Positions 24,554 through 36,780 of a DNA stretch of 64,000 bases are shown here, piece by piece. The translations under genes and the position numbers were made by a program. The stretch is from Mixophyes australis. Its lineage: Eukaryota; Chordata; Amphibia; Anura; Limnodynastidae. The DNA is taken from assembly GCA_036250195.1 (NCBI GenBank), contig JAVHZZ010000009.1, forward strand, positions 97,277,271 through 97,341,270, written 5' to 3'. The notes beneath the pieces are model-generated. The model saw only the letters and a program-made list of their open reading frames with translations. It did no database searches and had not been told where the DNA came from. Each line of letters starts with the position of its first letter. Position 1 is the stretch's first letter.

Positions 24554-26260
24554 AAGTCTGTTCAATGAGAGGTTTTATTAAAACTAATAATAATAGGCTC
24601 AGCTGTAAAGCTTTACGGAGGTGCTCAGGACTCCCAGTGAAACAGAGATATACATTAAAATAGGAGCGTTGTCTCCAGCAGCAACTGTCTTCTGTGTGAT
24701 TATTGATTTATCCAAAAGCACTACACTGTTTTTCTTTGGCTCAAGCAGACCTTTTTTAAATCTATTTCTAATATAAATCTCAATCTTTCTGTAATTTTAG
24801 AGAGCAGGATGGCGTTCTCTCTTCTAGGAGCTAACATTAAAAGGTAATATTTTATTATTTGGGCCTTATCTATTTCATTTCAAAAATGCAAATGAAGGTT
24901 TGGGCTCGGTTCATTATTCAGGAGAACGTTTTGTGAAGGGATTTAGCAGTAATACTACAATAAAACTAAAACTAAACTTTTTAAAATGAAAGAATATTTT
25001 TTCCCTATGTGCCCTACTTTCCAATAGATTAACAAGTTCAAAGCCACTGATCACATTTCTGTTCAATGATAGGAGTATAAATTATTATTCATCCACAAGT
25101 GGACCCTGATCATTTGCATTGGTAGAATACAAATTATATGTTGTATAACGATGGGATGTCTTGAGGTTGGGCCATGGTCCTTCAGAAATTGGGCAAGAGT
25201 CGACACAGCCAGGAGGAGGGGAAAATGTAAATTCTGTATTCACCAAGTGTAATATACAGTAATCTACAATAAATGATCACACTACATATATCTAGAGATT
25301 AAAAAAAAAAAAAAGTATAGAAGAGAAAATGATCCCTGCAAATCAAAAGATTGAGGCGTTCCTACCAACTTTTCTTTTAACACAAGCAAATATAAAACTT
25401 CAAAATGTTCCAGTATCAATAGATTAATGATTGAAATGTTAAAAGAAAAAGCTTCTCTACACACAGAAGTATTCATCTAAGCAGTAATGTAGGATAACAG
25501 CCTTTAGGATTCTCAGCAAGATATACACCAGACCTCACAGATTTAATGGGGTCTGGGGTAGGTTGCAAAGGTAAAAGGGCAAATCACAGTCTTTAAAGAC
25601 AGCAACTGAACTGGAATGTGGCACAAAGGAAAACAATAACATAACAGAAAGCATTATACAAAGATGTAAGATGAGGATGCTATTATATGAACATTGATGT
25701 ACAATGCACTGAAATCATACTAGAGCACTGGAGAATTACATTTACAGCAGCAGGATAATCATTGTATGTAAAGCATTCCTCACTCCCTGAAACTACTCAG
25801 TCTGGATAACTTACATATTCATAAAAACGTTTTTTTATCTACCAAATCACATAATTATCGTACACAACGTATAGTATCTTTATTATCACGGGGTGTACGT
25901 ATGAAGCAGCGATAAGCCACAGGTGTGTTCGCCGGAGATAGTGCTTTACCTATACATCAAAGGTTAAAGCTGTTCTATCGCCAACGGCAGTACCCGTCGG
26001 CAAAGAAATTCACCAGCTTTCGCCTATTTAACCAGAATAGCAGTGTTACAAGTACTCATTCCTTTCGTTATAACCAACTGAGGATGACGATTGCAGGGAA
26101 ACATGACTGGAAGCAATACTGTATTATTTAAATAAAGCATTATTTCCTAAGTGAAATATTTTAAAATAACTATATTTTTAAATATATTTTTTTCCATGTC
26201 CGGACTTCCAGTTCCACTGTGCATACATTAACTGGCTAGCCAGGTCACACATGCGCATAT
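24554..26260. other. Intron stretch, no gene recognised
   Basis: AT-rich. 24650-24830 is repeat-free-looking. 25880-26110 has higher GC and may be an old element, but no ends were recognised. Confidence 0.35.
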
Positions 26261-26520
26261 CATACTTGCCGACTCTTCCAGAATTCCCAGGAGGCTCCTG
26301 AATTTCGAGTATGCAAACTTCCTGGATTTGACAAAAATCACGGCATTGAATGACGGGGGGGCTTTATCGCGTCATTAAGCACAGATATTCAATGCCGTGA
26401 ATTTCGTCATTTTATAGTGGGGGCGTGGCTATGGTGATGTGGTGACGTCACCACGCTCCCTCCTACCCCCTGTAACATGACTTCTCCCCCGGTGGGGAAG
26501 TTTTGAAAGTTGGCATGTAT
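26261..26520. mobile_element. GC-rich TTGGCAAGTATG family, copy 3
   Basis: Starts CATACTTGCCGACTCTTCCA and ends AAAGTTGGCATGTAT. Holds inverted TCAATGCCGTGA/TCACGGCATTGA-type blocks and GGGGGCGTGGCTATGG. Confidence 0.7.
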
Positions 26521-27177
26521 GGTGTATATGCCACATACCGCTGCCAGCCAGTATCACTTAACTGCTCCAGCAATATTTTCATAATAAATTGTGACGATGA
26601 TAGATGTTATACTTCTGCAAAAAACAGCAGTAGAAAATCTACGTTATTACCACACAATGATAGAGGCCAATATCGAAAATGTAGCAAGTGAGACACTTTA
26701 AGAAGCAAACAAAACAGAACTAGAGCCTAGACCAGATCACGAGACAACACCTATGAAGGGAATGACACAATTAGCAGAGATGGTGAACTACCTGACAATT
26801 TATCCTGCTAGAAAGCACCTGAGCTGCAAACATGTAAATTCTTGGTTGTTATAAGTAACTGCTAACTTTCTGTAACACACAAGAATCACTAACACACAGA
26901 TAAACACAGACACTGTATTAACCCAGAAATGCACAGTGTGTATTAACAAATACAGCGGGCATTAACAATTAAAAAAAAAGCACACACACATAAATCAAAT
27001 CCTTACATAAAAAGTAGGCCAGTCAGCACTTGTGTACATGGCCCTGCACATCATTTAAAGGTCGGCTTGCCGACCAAGTGCAGTAGTGCAGAGAGAGCAG
27101 TGACTGCAACTCAAGACTACAATAATAACAGCATGGCTGGGAGAATGACTGAACTTAAGTTTGGAAGATCAGGCCAT

Positions 27178-27511
27178 TAATCATCATCAGCTATTTATAA
27201 TGTGTCACTACTTTCACATAACTGTACAGAGAACTCACTCACATCAGTCCCTGCCCCATAGGAGCTAACAGTCTAAATTCCCCACACACACACAGATCGC
27301 ATAAGACTAAGGTCAATTTAATAGCAGCCAAATAACCTACTAGTGCATTTTTTTGGGTGTGTGGGAGGAAACCGAAGCACCCAGTGGAAACCCACGCAAA
27401 CACAGGGAGAACATAAAAACTCCACACAGATAAGGCCATGGTCAGGAATTGCACTCATGACCCCAATGCTGTGAGACAGAAGTGCTAACCACTAAGCCAC
27501 CGTGCTGCCCT
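27178..27511 (-). mobile_element. tRNA-derived SINE, near full length
   Basis: Read on the minus strand it begins GGGCAGCACGGTGGCTTAGT with an A-box-like GGCTTAGTGGTTAGCAC, then a B-box-like GAGTGCAATTCC, the GGTTTCCTCCCACAC core and a damaged tail ending near ATGATGAT. Confidence 0.85.
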
Positions 27512-30232
27512 TAATATGAGGCAGCACACCGACCACTCTGCCAAATGCCAGAGTTATTAGCCTGCACTACTGGAATAGCAGGGAAACATTTCTGTCTGTT
27601 TCCATCTGTAATCTTATTCGTATCTATATTATACCATTGTGGATGTAATGGAGCACAATTATGAAAACTAGGACCCAAGTTACTATTTAAAAAGGTGCAA
27701 TACTGTAGAGACATTTACAAAAATGGGACTACATAAGCCCTGCCTATATCTACAATATTCCAAATTGGAAAATTGGGACAAATTAGGCCCTGACCAACCC
27801 AAACCACACCTCGCCTCACCTATGTGATACATAGGTCATGTGAGATCACAGTCTAGCAGGTCGCATTCTTTACGATCTCTGAAAATTGAAACTGTCCTAG
27901 AAACATTTGCTGTTGGAGGTATACACGCTGCTGATTGGCCCAACCATGACCCAGATTTTCCAAAGCCACACCCCATTACAAAAAGGCTCTTTGGTCTAAA
28001 CATTGAGAAAAACTGGATTTCTGCACAATTAATAGTGCATCAGTTTCCACAAATGAGCTTTGTACAGTAATCAATAAGTTATCTCACTTGGCTGTCTATA
28101 TAGAGTAGAAATGAGAGCATTAGTGCAAACTTACCAGTAAAAACATTGCCAGAAAAATCAAATAGGGCAGACTGAAGGCTACAATTTGCAGAAAATTCTA
28201 TACGTCTTTCATATAATTTACTTTGCTATCTTTTAACTCCCAGATTTTCTTACGAGAGAACGTAATTAGATATATATTCATTTTGGGAAGTGAACTGAAG
28301 TGCTGGCTATGGTCAAAGAAAATTGAGCTTTTAAATGTGATAATGGTTTTTTTCAAATCCCTTTGAGGTTTCCAGCAGCGTCAGAGAGTTCCGGTCTTGG
28401 TATCTTGGTTTAAGAATGGAAATGAAAGTGCTGAGTCTTCTGAAAAATGCCATTGTGGGCATTTGTCTTTAACAATACAGTGAGATAAGAGGCTACATAG
28501 AACAAACTTACAGTCTGCCTGCTAGTATGTTGTAACTCTAATGCTGGTGGAACAGTGATGCTTCTACTCTGAGTGCTCTGGAAATTTAACAGTTAAAAGC
28601 TTAATTTAATGGGAACTCCACCCTGAACGGTTGCATTGAGAATCTGTGGCCTGAATAATGGATTTTTCAATAAGCACAATAGGTTTAATGGTATAAATTC
28701 CAATTTTAAAGATTTATGGAATTTTAGCTTTAGGTTTACAGTGAAATGTAAAGTTGATTTAGGACATGCCCTACCAGAACTATAAATCTGCCCCCACATT
28801 TCATATTATTTACCTCCCTTTACAATACAACATGGTTTTGTCCAGGTGCAGAATTACTCCTTTTTTATGCTTTGCTCTCCTTAATGACTCAGGACCACTG
28901 TGTCTATAAATATAGAGTGCTGGGGGTAAATATATGAAAGCTGGGTTTTAACTTAAGTTAAATTGACGTTTTAAAAATTGCTGGCAAATTTGCAGAAAAT
29001 CCTGGACATTTTTTTGAGATTTCTTCATATTCCTACCTGGTGGCATTTGCAAGCACTTTATCTATTTGAGTCTTTTTTTTCGCTATCTAGCGCACTCCAT
29101 ACATTGCATATATTCTGGAATCAAAGCTACTCTAATGATATTCATGACTTTGTTGCAGTGTGGTACCATTCTTCTATCACACACACATATACGTGTGTGT
29201 GTGTGTTTCTGTTATATAGTTTATAAATGCAGCCCACAATTGTTACATTTAGCAACACAATAATATCATACTGTCTTAGCAATTAAATCCTTAAAAGTAC
29301 CAGCTTCAATGTTTAATTCAGAATGTATTACACCTACATTTTACATTATTACTGGTAATCAATTAAATGAAAGAAAAATACAAATGACTCCACTTGGAAT
29401 TACAATAATAAAAAAAACAGTTGTTTAATTTCACACAATTATATCCACTTGCCCAAGAGCTGAAATATTCTAAAATTGCAACTTACAATCTTGATGCAGT
29501 GCTTCCCGGCTAATTTATTCCCAAGCTAATATGTGTATTAATGTTCTAAAGCATTTCTCATTAGCACATGGAAATGTTTTAACTTGGATTATTTTATTAA
29601 TATAATTAAAGAGCAAACCCAAGCTGTAGCATATGTAATGTGTCAGCTCTGTCTTCTGAGGAATGTTCTGACGTTACATTTATCAATATTCTCAGACACG
29701 GACTACGAACAAAAAAAATTCTTAAAAGCTGATACGATATGGAAATCTTTGATAGCAGCATTCATTCCATGATAGTGCAGTAAGGACTCCTATTTCGTTG
29801 TCATGGTCAGACTTCAATCCTAGCAGCTCTTAGTTTTTATTTTATATTAGAAATAATTTTTCTACTATAATAAAGTAAAGTAAATGCTTAAAAAAAAAAA
29901 TCAAGCAGGTGATTCATTCCCCCAGTTGTTGTCTGTCTCCCTTCCCTTCTTTCCTGTAATTTGTTTCCTGTTTTTGCTATTTCCTTGCAAAACAAAAATA
30001 AATTCAATAAAAATGTTATTGTTAAAAATAAAATATTCAAGCAGATGCTTGTATATGGACATTCTCGTCATAAGAAGAGGTCAGCTATAAGCTAAATAGT
30101 TATGCGTTAATAAGAATGTATGCAGATCAGCAGATAGGATCACTAGAGCATAGTCATATTCATAAAAGTAGCAAAAAATTAGGCAAATCAAATTTATCAG
30201 GGAAAGAGGCTATCTTAAAAAGGTGCGAAGTG
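27512..30232. other. Intron stretch, partly low-repeat
   Basis: No gene recognised. 27720-27980 holds GGGACAAATTAGGCCCTGAC and CCACACC scraps of an old element. 28920-28960 resembles a MITE end (GGGGGTAAATATATGAAAGC). 29185-29205 is a short CACACATATACGTGTGTG palindrome. 29500-29780 looks free of repeats. Confidence 0.4.
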
Positions 30233-30925
30233 CCAATGATAGATACACTCAGAGTCACAGAAGTGCCGGGGATACAATCATAGTACTGTAGAAGTGCCGG
30301 GTATACAAATCATAGTAATATAGATGCGCCGCGGATACACTCATACACGTGCCAGGGATACACTCATACAATCATTGACGTGCAGCGGATACACTCATAG
30401 AATCATAGACGCGCCGCGGATACACTCATACACGTGCCAGGGATACACTCATACAATCATAGACGCGCCGGGGATACACTCATAGAATCATAGACGTGCC
30501 GGGGATACAGTCATACAATAATAGACGTGCCAGGGATACAGTCATACAATCATAGACGCGCCAGGGATACAGTCATGGAATCATAGACGCGCCGGGATTA
30601 CAGTCATAGAATCATAGACGTGATGGGGATACAGTCATACAATCATAGACGTGATGGGGATACAGTCATACAATCATAGATGCGCCGGGGATACAGTCAT
30701 AGAATCATAGACGCGCCGGGAATACAGTCATACAATCATAGATGCGCCGGGGATACAGTCATAGAATCATAGACGCGCCGGGGGATACAGTCATAGAATC
30801 ATAGACATGATGGGGATACAGTCATACAATCATAGACGCGCCGGGGATACGGTCATAGAATCATAGAAGCGACGGGTATACAATCATAGAATCATAGAAG
30901 CGACGGGTATACAATCATAGAAATG
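30233..30925. repeat. 31-bp minisatellite, about 21 units
   Basis: Units read AATCATAGACGCGCCGGGGA followed by TACAGTCATAG, period 31 bp. Variants replace CGCCGG with GTGCCGG, GTGATGG or GCGACGG. CpGs recur in most units, which sets the tract apart from the AT-rich surroundings. No flanking transposon ends were seen. Confidence 0.95.
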
Positions 30926-31075
30926 CCAGTAATAAAATTTGCCCATGAAGTGTGGTAAATTTTGCAACTAAATGAGGAATAAGGAAAATATTCTGCAGAA
31001 CAGTTATGTATAACCAAGTTGTGTATAGTTATACTAAATGTTTCTAGAAACATTACATTTACCTAGATGCTGTAT

Positions 31076-31690
31076 CAGGGCCTGATTAATGTTGCAGGCC
31101 GCCCTATGCTAACACGCTTGTAGCGCCGTCTCGCCTTCCATGCCAGGCTAATACGCGGTAAGTAAAAATTAACTTGTTTTTCATTTAAAATCGGGCTTCA
31201 CTCACCTCCCCCTGGCCACCAATATTTCTGTTTCATGTTTTCGAAATTCAGCTCCACTTGGCTGTTTAACAAGATCACGGCAATCTTTGTCATTCAATTC
31301 ATTTTCATTAAAATCAGAACTGCATAGCAGAACAGAGGCATGAACGAGCGCTACTAAGGGTGAAGGGGGAGGAGCTGTCCCTCCTGTGACTGAGGTCTTT
31401 CTTGCCTCTAATACTGGCTTATGCTCAAACACCCGACCAGGGATGACTTGTTGTCTTCAGCCTTTACCATGGGTAGAAGTCAAAATTAAATTCTTACTAC
31501 ATTTTCCTTTCATGTCTTCTTTTTACATTGGAGAAGAACTATTTTCTCTTATATTTTCAAAATGAATTTCAGTTCATACCTCTCCTGGCATAAATTTGAA
31601 CTCCCAAAAATGTTGCACTCCCATCCCTCCCCCCCAAAGCCTTGCACCCTAGGCTGCAACCTAGTCAGCCTATTGGATAATCAGACCCTG
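31076..31690 (+). mobile_element. hAT-like non-autonomous element, 615 bp
   Basis: Ends CAGGGCCTGATTAA and GGATAATCAGACCCTG are inverted repeats. A perfect 8-bp duplication TGCTGTAT flanks it (31068-31075 and 31691-31698). No transposase frame is visible. A truncated sister copy is at 18229-18600. Confidence 0.88.
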
Positions 31691-31698
31691 TGCTGTAT

Positions 31699-33122
31699 TA
31701 TAAATAAGGGACAAGTGGAATTGCTCACATTTTGGTATTTTTGAACAAATGATTATTACAATTTTACTTGCATTCTATTTCAGCACTTCCTAACGTTTAA
31801 AGACAAAGTAAATAAAAAGGGAGCAAAATTAGTCAAGCCACAATCCCAGGGACCATTCTTGTGTCCAGGGTTGGTATCTTCTGCTGACATCACAGAATAG
31901 GAGGAGTAAATCTAAACCAAGGGATGATGTCATAGAAGGAGGAGCCAATATGCTACGACTCCATGGAACATTGGTTCCGTTCCTTTGTTACTAAACACAT
32001 TTCAGTATTTCTTACGTTACGTAACTGAATAATAAATTCAACACAGATATACTATTTGATTTTATGGAGTGCCAAAATTACTAAATAAGGGTGCCAAAAT
32101 AACCAGACATGCTGAACTGTTGCCCAGCCAGACCACATTTGTCCGGCACTGCCCAATCACCCCAAACCACGCCCATATATGTTGAGGTCATACCCCCGGA
32201 CAGTTAAGCTCTGTTTTAGGCTAGCATTTTCAGGACTTTGGTTCCCCTTTAAATACACGCAATTATTTATCTTTCACTATTAAAAAAACACATTACATCA
32301 GTGGAAAAAAGAACAGCAATTGTTGCTGGCCATGAAAGGATTTCTTCTTTTTTGTTTTTTTTAGTAACAAAAATAAATGTATATCACCGCTAGAGCCACA
32401 CACATTAACTGTCTGGACTAAATCAATGCAGCCATTTTTCTGTCAATTTCTGGAGATCCTTAATGGAGAATTAGAACGTCTGTCCTTCTAGGCTGAGAAC
32501 TACTAAGCTGATCAATAGAAGCGGTAATAGCTGGATGATTTGAAACACATATAACAAAGCTTATCGTTTTGCTGAATATTAAAGCCATCAAATATATCTA
32601 AGCAGGAATGTGAAATGGAAGTTCTCCGTATTTCAGGACTTAAGTGGTCATGACAAAAGTAAAATTGATTTGTTTCCCCAGATCAGGGAATGTCTTTGTG
32701 AATCGTCTGGTAACTGCTGTTTAGTATATGATGGGATGCCAGTACCATTTCACAGGATTTGAGAAAATATCAATAAATGGCTTTACATTTCAGAAGTAAT
32801 AGAACATTGATCTGATCTCGTTGACAAGATTATTTGCATTAATTAACATAATGCTAGTGGTCAACAATTTCAAATAATTTCATGGGACACTTTGCAGCTG
32901 GATATCATGCACTGCACAATATCTAATGAGCTGTGATTCTAAACCCTTGTTAACAAAACTTGGTGATCATTTATTTTTGTGATTTTCAATACTTATTTTC
33001 AATAGATATCCACTTATAATGCCCAGCGTGCAAGAACAGCTTGTGAAAGTTGTATTTAAATAGACAGAATAAAAAAAGATTGTACATTGTAGTTTTCAAT
33101 TTCTACTGCACCCTTTTCACAT
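31699..33122. other. Intron stretch, candidate conserved block
   Basis: 31840-32230 contains AACCACGCCC and GTCATACCCCC scraps of old elements. 32260-32960 is repeat-free-looking AT-rich sequence with several ATTAA/TAAT motifs. No gene recognised. Confidence 0.4.
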
Positions 33123-33402
33123 CCTTGCCTACCTTTGGCAAGTTGTACCCGGGAGAGGGGTATGTCTAGAGGGTGGGAGGGGCGGGGCACGGTGAGTCGC
33201 ATCATTTTGGCCCTGCCCCCTACGTCAAATATGCCACTTTGTCACGGGGGACGGGGCCAAAATGACGCGATTCCCCGCGAATCGCGCCATTTTAGCCCTG
33301 CAATTGTGGGATGCAGGATATTTTCCAGCTCTCCCGGGAGTCCGTGAGACAAACCCGAATTTCGGAAGTCTCCTGGACATTCCGGGAGAGTTGGCAAGTA
33401 TG
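33123..33402. mobile_element. GC-rich TTGGCAAGTATG family, copy 4
   Basis: Ends with GGGAGAGTTGGCAAGTATG and begins with a degraded CCTTGCCTACC. It includes AAAATGACGCGATTC and CGCGAATCGCG, so it is CpG-bearing inside an AT-rich intron and can be mistaken for a small CpG island. Confidence 0.78.
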
Positions 33403-35388
33403 CCTTTTCATTGCCATTTCTGCATCAGGAAATGTCCTAATGACCTGCTACTAATAAAGAGTTGCCAGAACTTTTTGGGAACAGTGGGGGAACGGAGAGG
33501 GGAAGGTCGACACCAAAGTTCACCCCACCCACTGGAGAAATCTATGGCTGAGCTGGGTTTGCCAATATCACAGGAAGGGAAATCACACACAGTACCACTT
33601 TTGTGTTTTGTGATAATGATTCAGTAGTCAAGTCATATCGTTTCCCTTTAACAAGGTCACATTTTTATTTTCATTTTAATCCTAAAACTACAGTACCATA
33701 ACTACAAACAATCTTTATATTTAAGAATGTCTAAACAGTAATGCAAACGACACGGCTGATTTGCCGCTACCAAAAAATATTTCATAACATTGCAAATGTA
33801 CATGAATTTACTGTTTCCTGCTAAAAGCTTATTATGAGCTGTACAAATATATCACCATAACAGTGTCCATAAACATCCTAAAAGGCGCTGCAGACATTAA
33901 AAATGCACATTACATCTAGCAAGTCCATCTGACAGTAGACTACTGTTTACGTGATGGAAATAGCAAGAAATCACAGTTTTCACACAACTCTTCAGAAGTT
34001 ATTTCAAGTGTTACTGTGAAACACATCAGTCTTTGTTGCACCCTGGAATGCTAATAAATACATGGGGCTTTAAAACAGACCTACACATTATTTACACGTT
34101 ATTACTGCAGAAGCAGAGAAATGTGATCTAGGCTGTAGCACTTAATACCTTCTTTATAATTTATTGTGAAAAGAAATTAAATGAAACTTTTGGGAGTCAG
34201 AAAATAGATTTGTGGACAGGATATTGTATGCCATGCCATGCTAATGTATATCAGTCAACTACACACAAGGACAGCGCTGTTTTGTGGGTTAAAGACAATT
34301 CGTAGCCATTTTGTGGGTTAAACCAATATTCATGGCTCAGTGATGTCACTAGTTCCTGATGACATGATAGGCTGTGTTCAGCTTAGAAAATGGCTGCCTT
34401 CTCTGTGGGTAGGTGACAGGTACATAAGGAACTATCATTTTTACCTCAGCTCTGCCTTGTTTGGCTTGAATTCAACAATTGAATAACTTACACATTCTGG
34501 GCCAGAAGTTTGTCTGTCTGGGTGCCAATGCTATTATTAACATTGACTCCTAGAATTCCTGACTAAGGCCTGAGACCGAGCCAATTTTTCTGCACATTCA
34601 TTTAGTCACATAAATGTTGTATTTATATTTTATAATGAGAGATTTTTTTTTCTAACAACTGATAGATTAACATTTACATGGCGATATTAATGATGTTGAT
34701 GTCCAATCACACAGAGTTGGGGCTGGCAATATTTAATTACTTCAAAGGCAAGTTTAATATGTGCAATTGAAATGTTAGATAGAGCATGAATGAAAAGCTT
34801 GCTTTATATTAGAGGGATAGGCATCACATTAACAAATATGTGAGCAAACCTTCTTGTCTCTTGGTTGCTGGCCAAATCTTTTTATCCAAATGATTCAGCC
34901 AGTTCACCAAACATATCAATAACACACTGAAAGTACTTGATTTCTATTTCAAATTGCTGCTGATTTTCCAGTCTCCAGACAGAAATGAAGAAACCGAAAA
35001 GAACATGTGTTCCATGGGAAAGGAATTTGTGTACGTTCTCCTAACTTCAGCAAACCTGGAAGTCCTATTTAAAAGCTTTGGTAAGACAAGGTCAACCTCA
35101 ACTCTAATCATTTTAGAAATACCATTGTCCACAATGGTAAAGTTTTAAAATACCCTAAATTCATAGTATAGAATTATTTGTAAATGTAACAAAATATTAT
35201 TTTATAAGAGAAAAATTGTATTTTTAGTTATAAAATTTTCGGTGGGAAACAGTTTTACAGATGTAACATGTTTCTGGTCAAAGTAACCACGTCAACGCGA
35301 TAGAAACACTACTGCAGTGTGACGTGGTTAAAGGTGGACAGACCTGTATGAGAGGCGCTGAAGATGTCTTGTTGTCACATTTGTTTGT

Positions 35389-35419
<31 letters not shown>

Positions 35420-36437
35420 GTATTATATATATAAATATATATATTATATATTTATAATATTTTCTTATATTTGCTTGTAATACTTGTTTAAAATGCCAGC
35501 TGATATGTTATTACAGATAGGCGTCTCTTTCTTTGATTAAATGTATTGTTTTTAGCTTATTACAGAAACTAAGGGTAATGTGTAGCCCTTTGAAAGGTAG
35601 AGAGATGCCCATGCAGCCTCTGAAGTGTATCAGTAGCCTATGACTGCTCTAGAGCGTGCTGCATCTACACCTGTAGAAGTACTAGCGGGTAAAGGAATCT
35701 TGTCCCAGGCAGTAAATAAATAAATATATTGCTCTACAAGTATTTATTATGATATTTAAAAGACAGTGGAAGTTATTTTCCAACAAAGTGCGCATCAATA
35801 GCAACCAATCAGCAATTAGCTTTGTAACCGATTGATTGCCATAGGCAACTACACATTTCTACTTTACAAAATGACACGCATGAGCATTTTTAATGCAAAA
35901 AATGCTATAATAAGTAAATAAATAAATAGCATATATTGTTGGTGTACTAATACCATCAAAGCTAGTTCAGCTAAAGGCTTACGAAACAGCAAATAACACA
36001 TATGTAAATACATATGAACCAAAATGATATTTACTTTTCAATAACATCTTTAAAAGAAATAATTATTTCTCCATGATATTTTCAAGAAAGAGGATAACTA
36101 TTGAAGTGAAATTAAAATGAATACTAAAGACGCTAATAATGCATTTCAAATGTATGCATAAAATGTAGCTTTTATTTAATGCCTCAAATAAATTGTAATT
36201 TACAGAATGTGTTTATAAAAGTCCAGTAAGGTCTTACTACTACTTCTGATAAAAGTGGTCCCTGAATAGCCCTTGTTTAACTACTTGTGCAAAATGCAAA
36301 ATTTAGTTAAAATACATAAATAAATAATTCTAGGATAAAATATAAACTTGTACACCTTCCATTTTTAGAACATTCTTTACTTGCATCTTTAGAAGATAAG
36401 CTTGCTCCTATAGTTATCTGAATGTTTTGAACTCCTA
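33403..36437. other. Intron stretch, no gene recognised
   Basis: AT-rich. 34240-34460 has TTTTGTGGGTTAAACCAATA and GTGATGTCACTAG pieces that recall 54715-54860. TA tract at 35390-35460. 35790-35880 contains AGCAACCAATCAGCAATTAG and ATTGATTGCC, a degraded foldback. Confidence 0.4.
35390..35460. repeat. (TA)n tract
   Basis: Interrupted TA dinucleotides with TTTATG/AAATAT breaks. Confidence 0.93.
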
Positions 36438-36610
36438 GGGGTATATTTACTAAACTGCGGGTTTGAAAAAGTGGCGATGTTGTCTATAACATCCAATCAG
36501 ATTCTAGTTAGCATTAAGTACATACTACAAAATGACAGCTAGAATCTGATTGGTTGCTATAGACAACATCTGCACTTTTTCAAACCCGCTTTTTAGTAAT
36601 TATGCCCCCC
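36438..36610. mobile_element. CCAATCAG foldback MITE, copy 4, beside AFF2 exon 3
   Basis: GGGGTATATTTACTAAACTG mirrors TTTTTAGTAATTATGCCCCC. Arms have ATCCAATCAGATTC and GAATCTGATTGGTT. It lies about 170 bp downstream, in gene orientation, of the exon 3 donor. Confidence 0.9.
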
Positions 36611-36780
36611 TAATCTTATGCACGGATGATGTAAAATATTTTTCACATGGGGTTAGTCTCCATTTTAAATATGTCATAACAAACATAGATGCAATCTGCT
36701 CTGGACAGCTATATATGATCGTAACTTGCACAATATTTAAACAAGATACAAAGTCAATTATAAAAAGAAAGGGAACTTAC

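Larger units (their letters stand above)
1..36780 (-). other. AFF2: AFF2 intron 3 (5' part, continues out of window)
   Basis: Everything below the exon 3 donor is inferred to be intron 3. I searched by eye on the minus strand for the next AFF2 exon (a Cys-Val-Glu-Glu-Ile-Leu-type sequence) and did not find it, so exon 4 is probably outside the window. The interval consists of transposon relics and AT-rich sequence listed separately. A short exon could have been missed. Confidence 0.7.

Noticed and set aside
30233..30925. Regularly spaced repeat resembling a CRISPR array
   Set aside because: Units are contiguous and vary throughout, with no constant repeat plus unique spacers; eukaryotic minisatellite.
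1..36780. AFF2 exon 4
   Set aside because: Looked for a minus-strand Cys-Val-Glu-Glu-Ile-Leu coding stretch next to splice sites and found no acceptable match; a short exon could be missed by eye.
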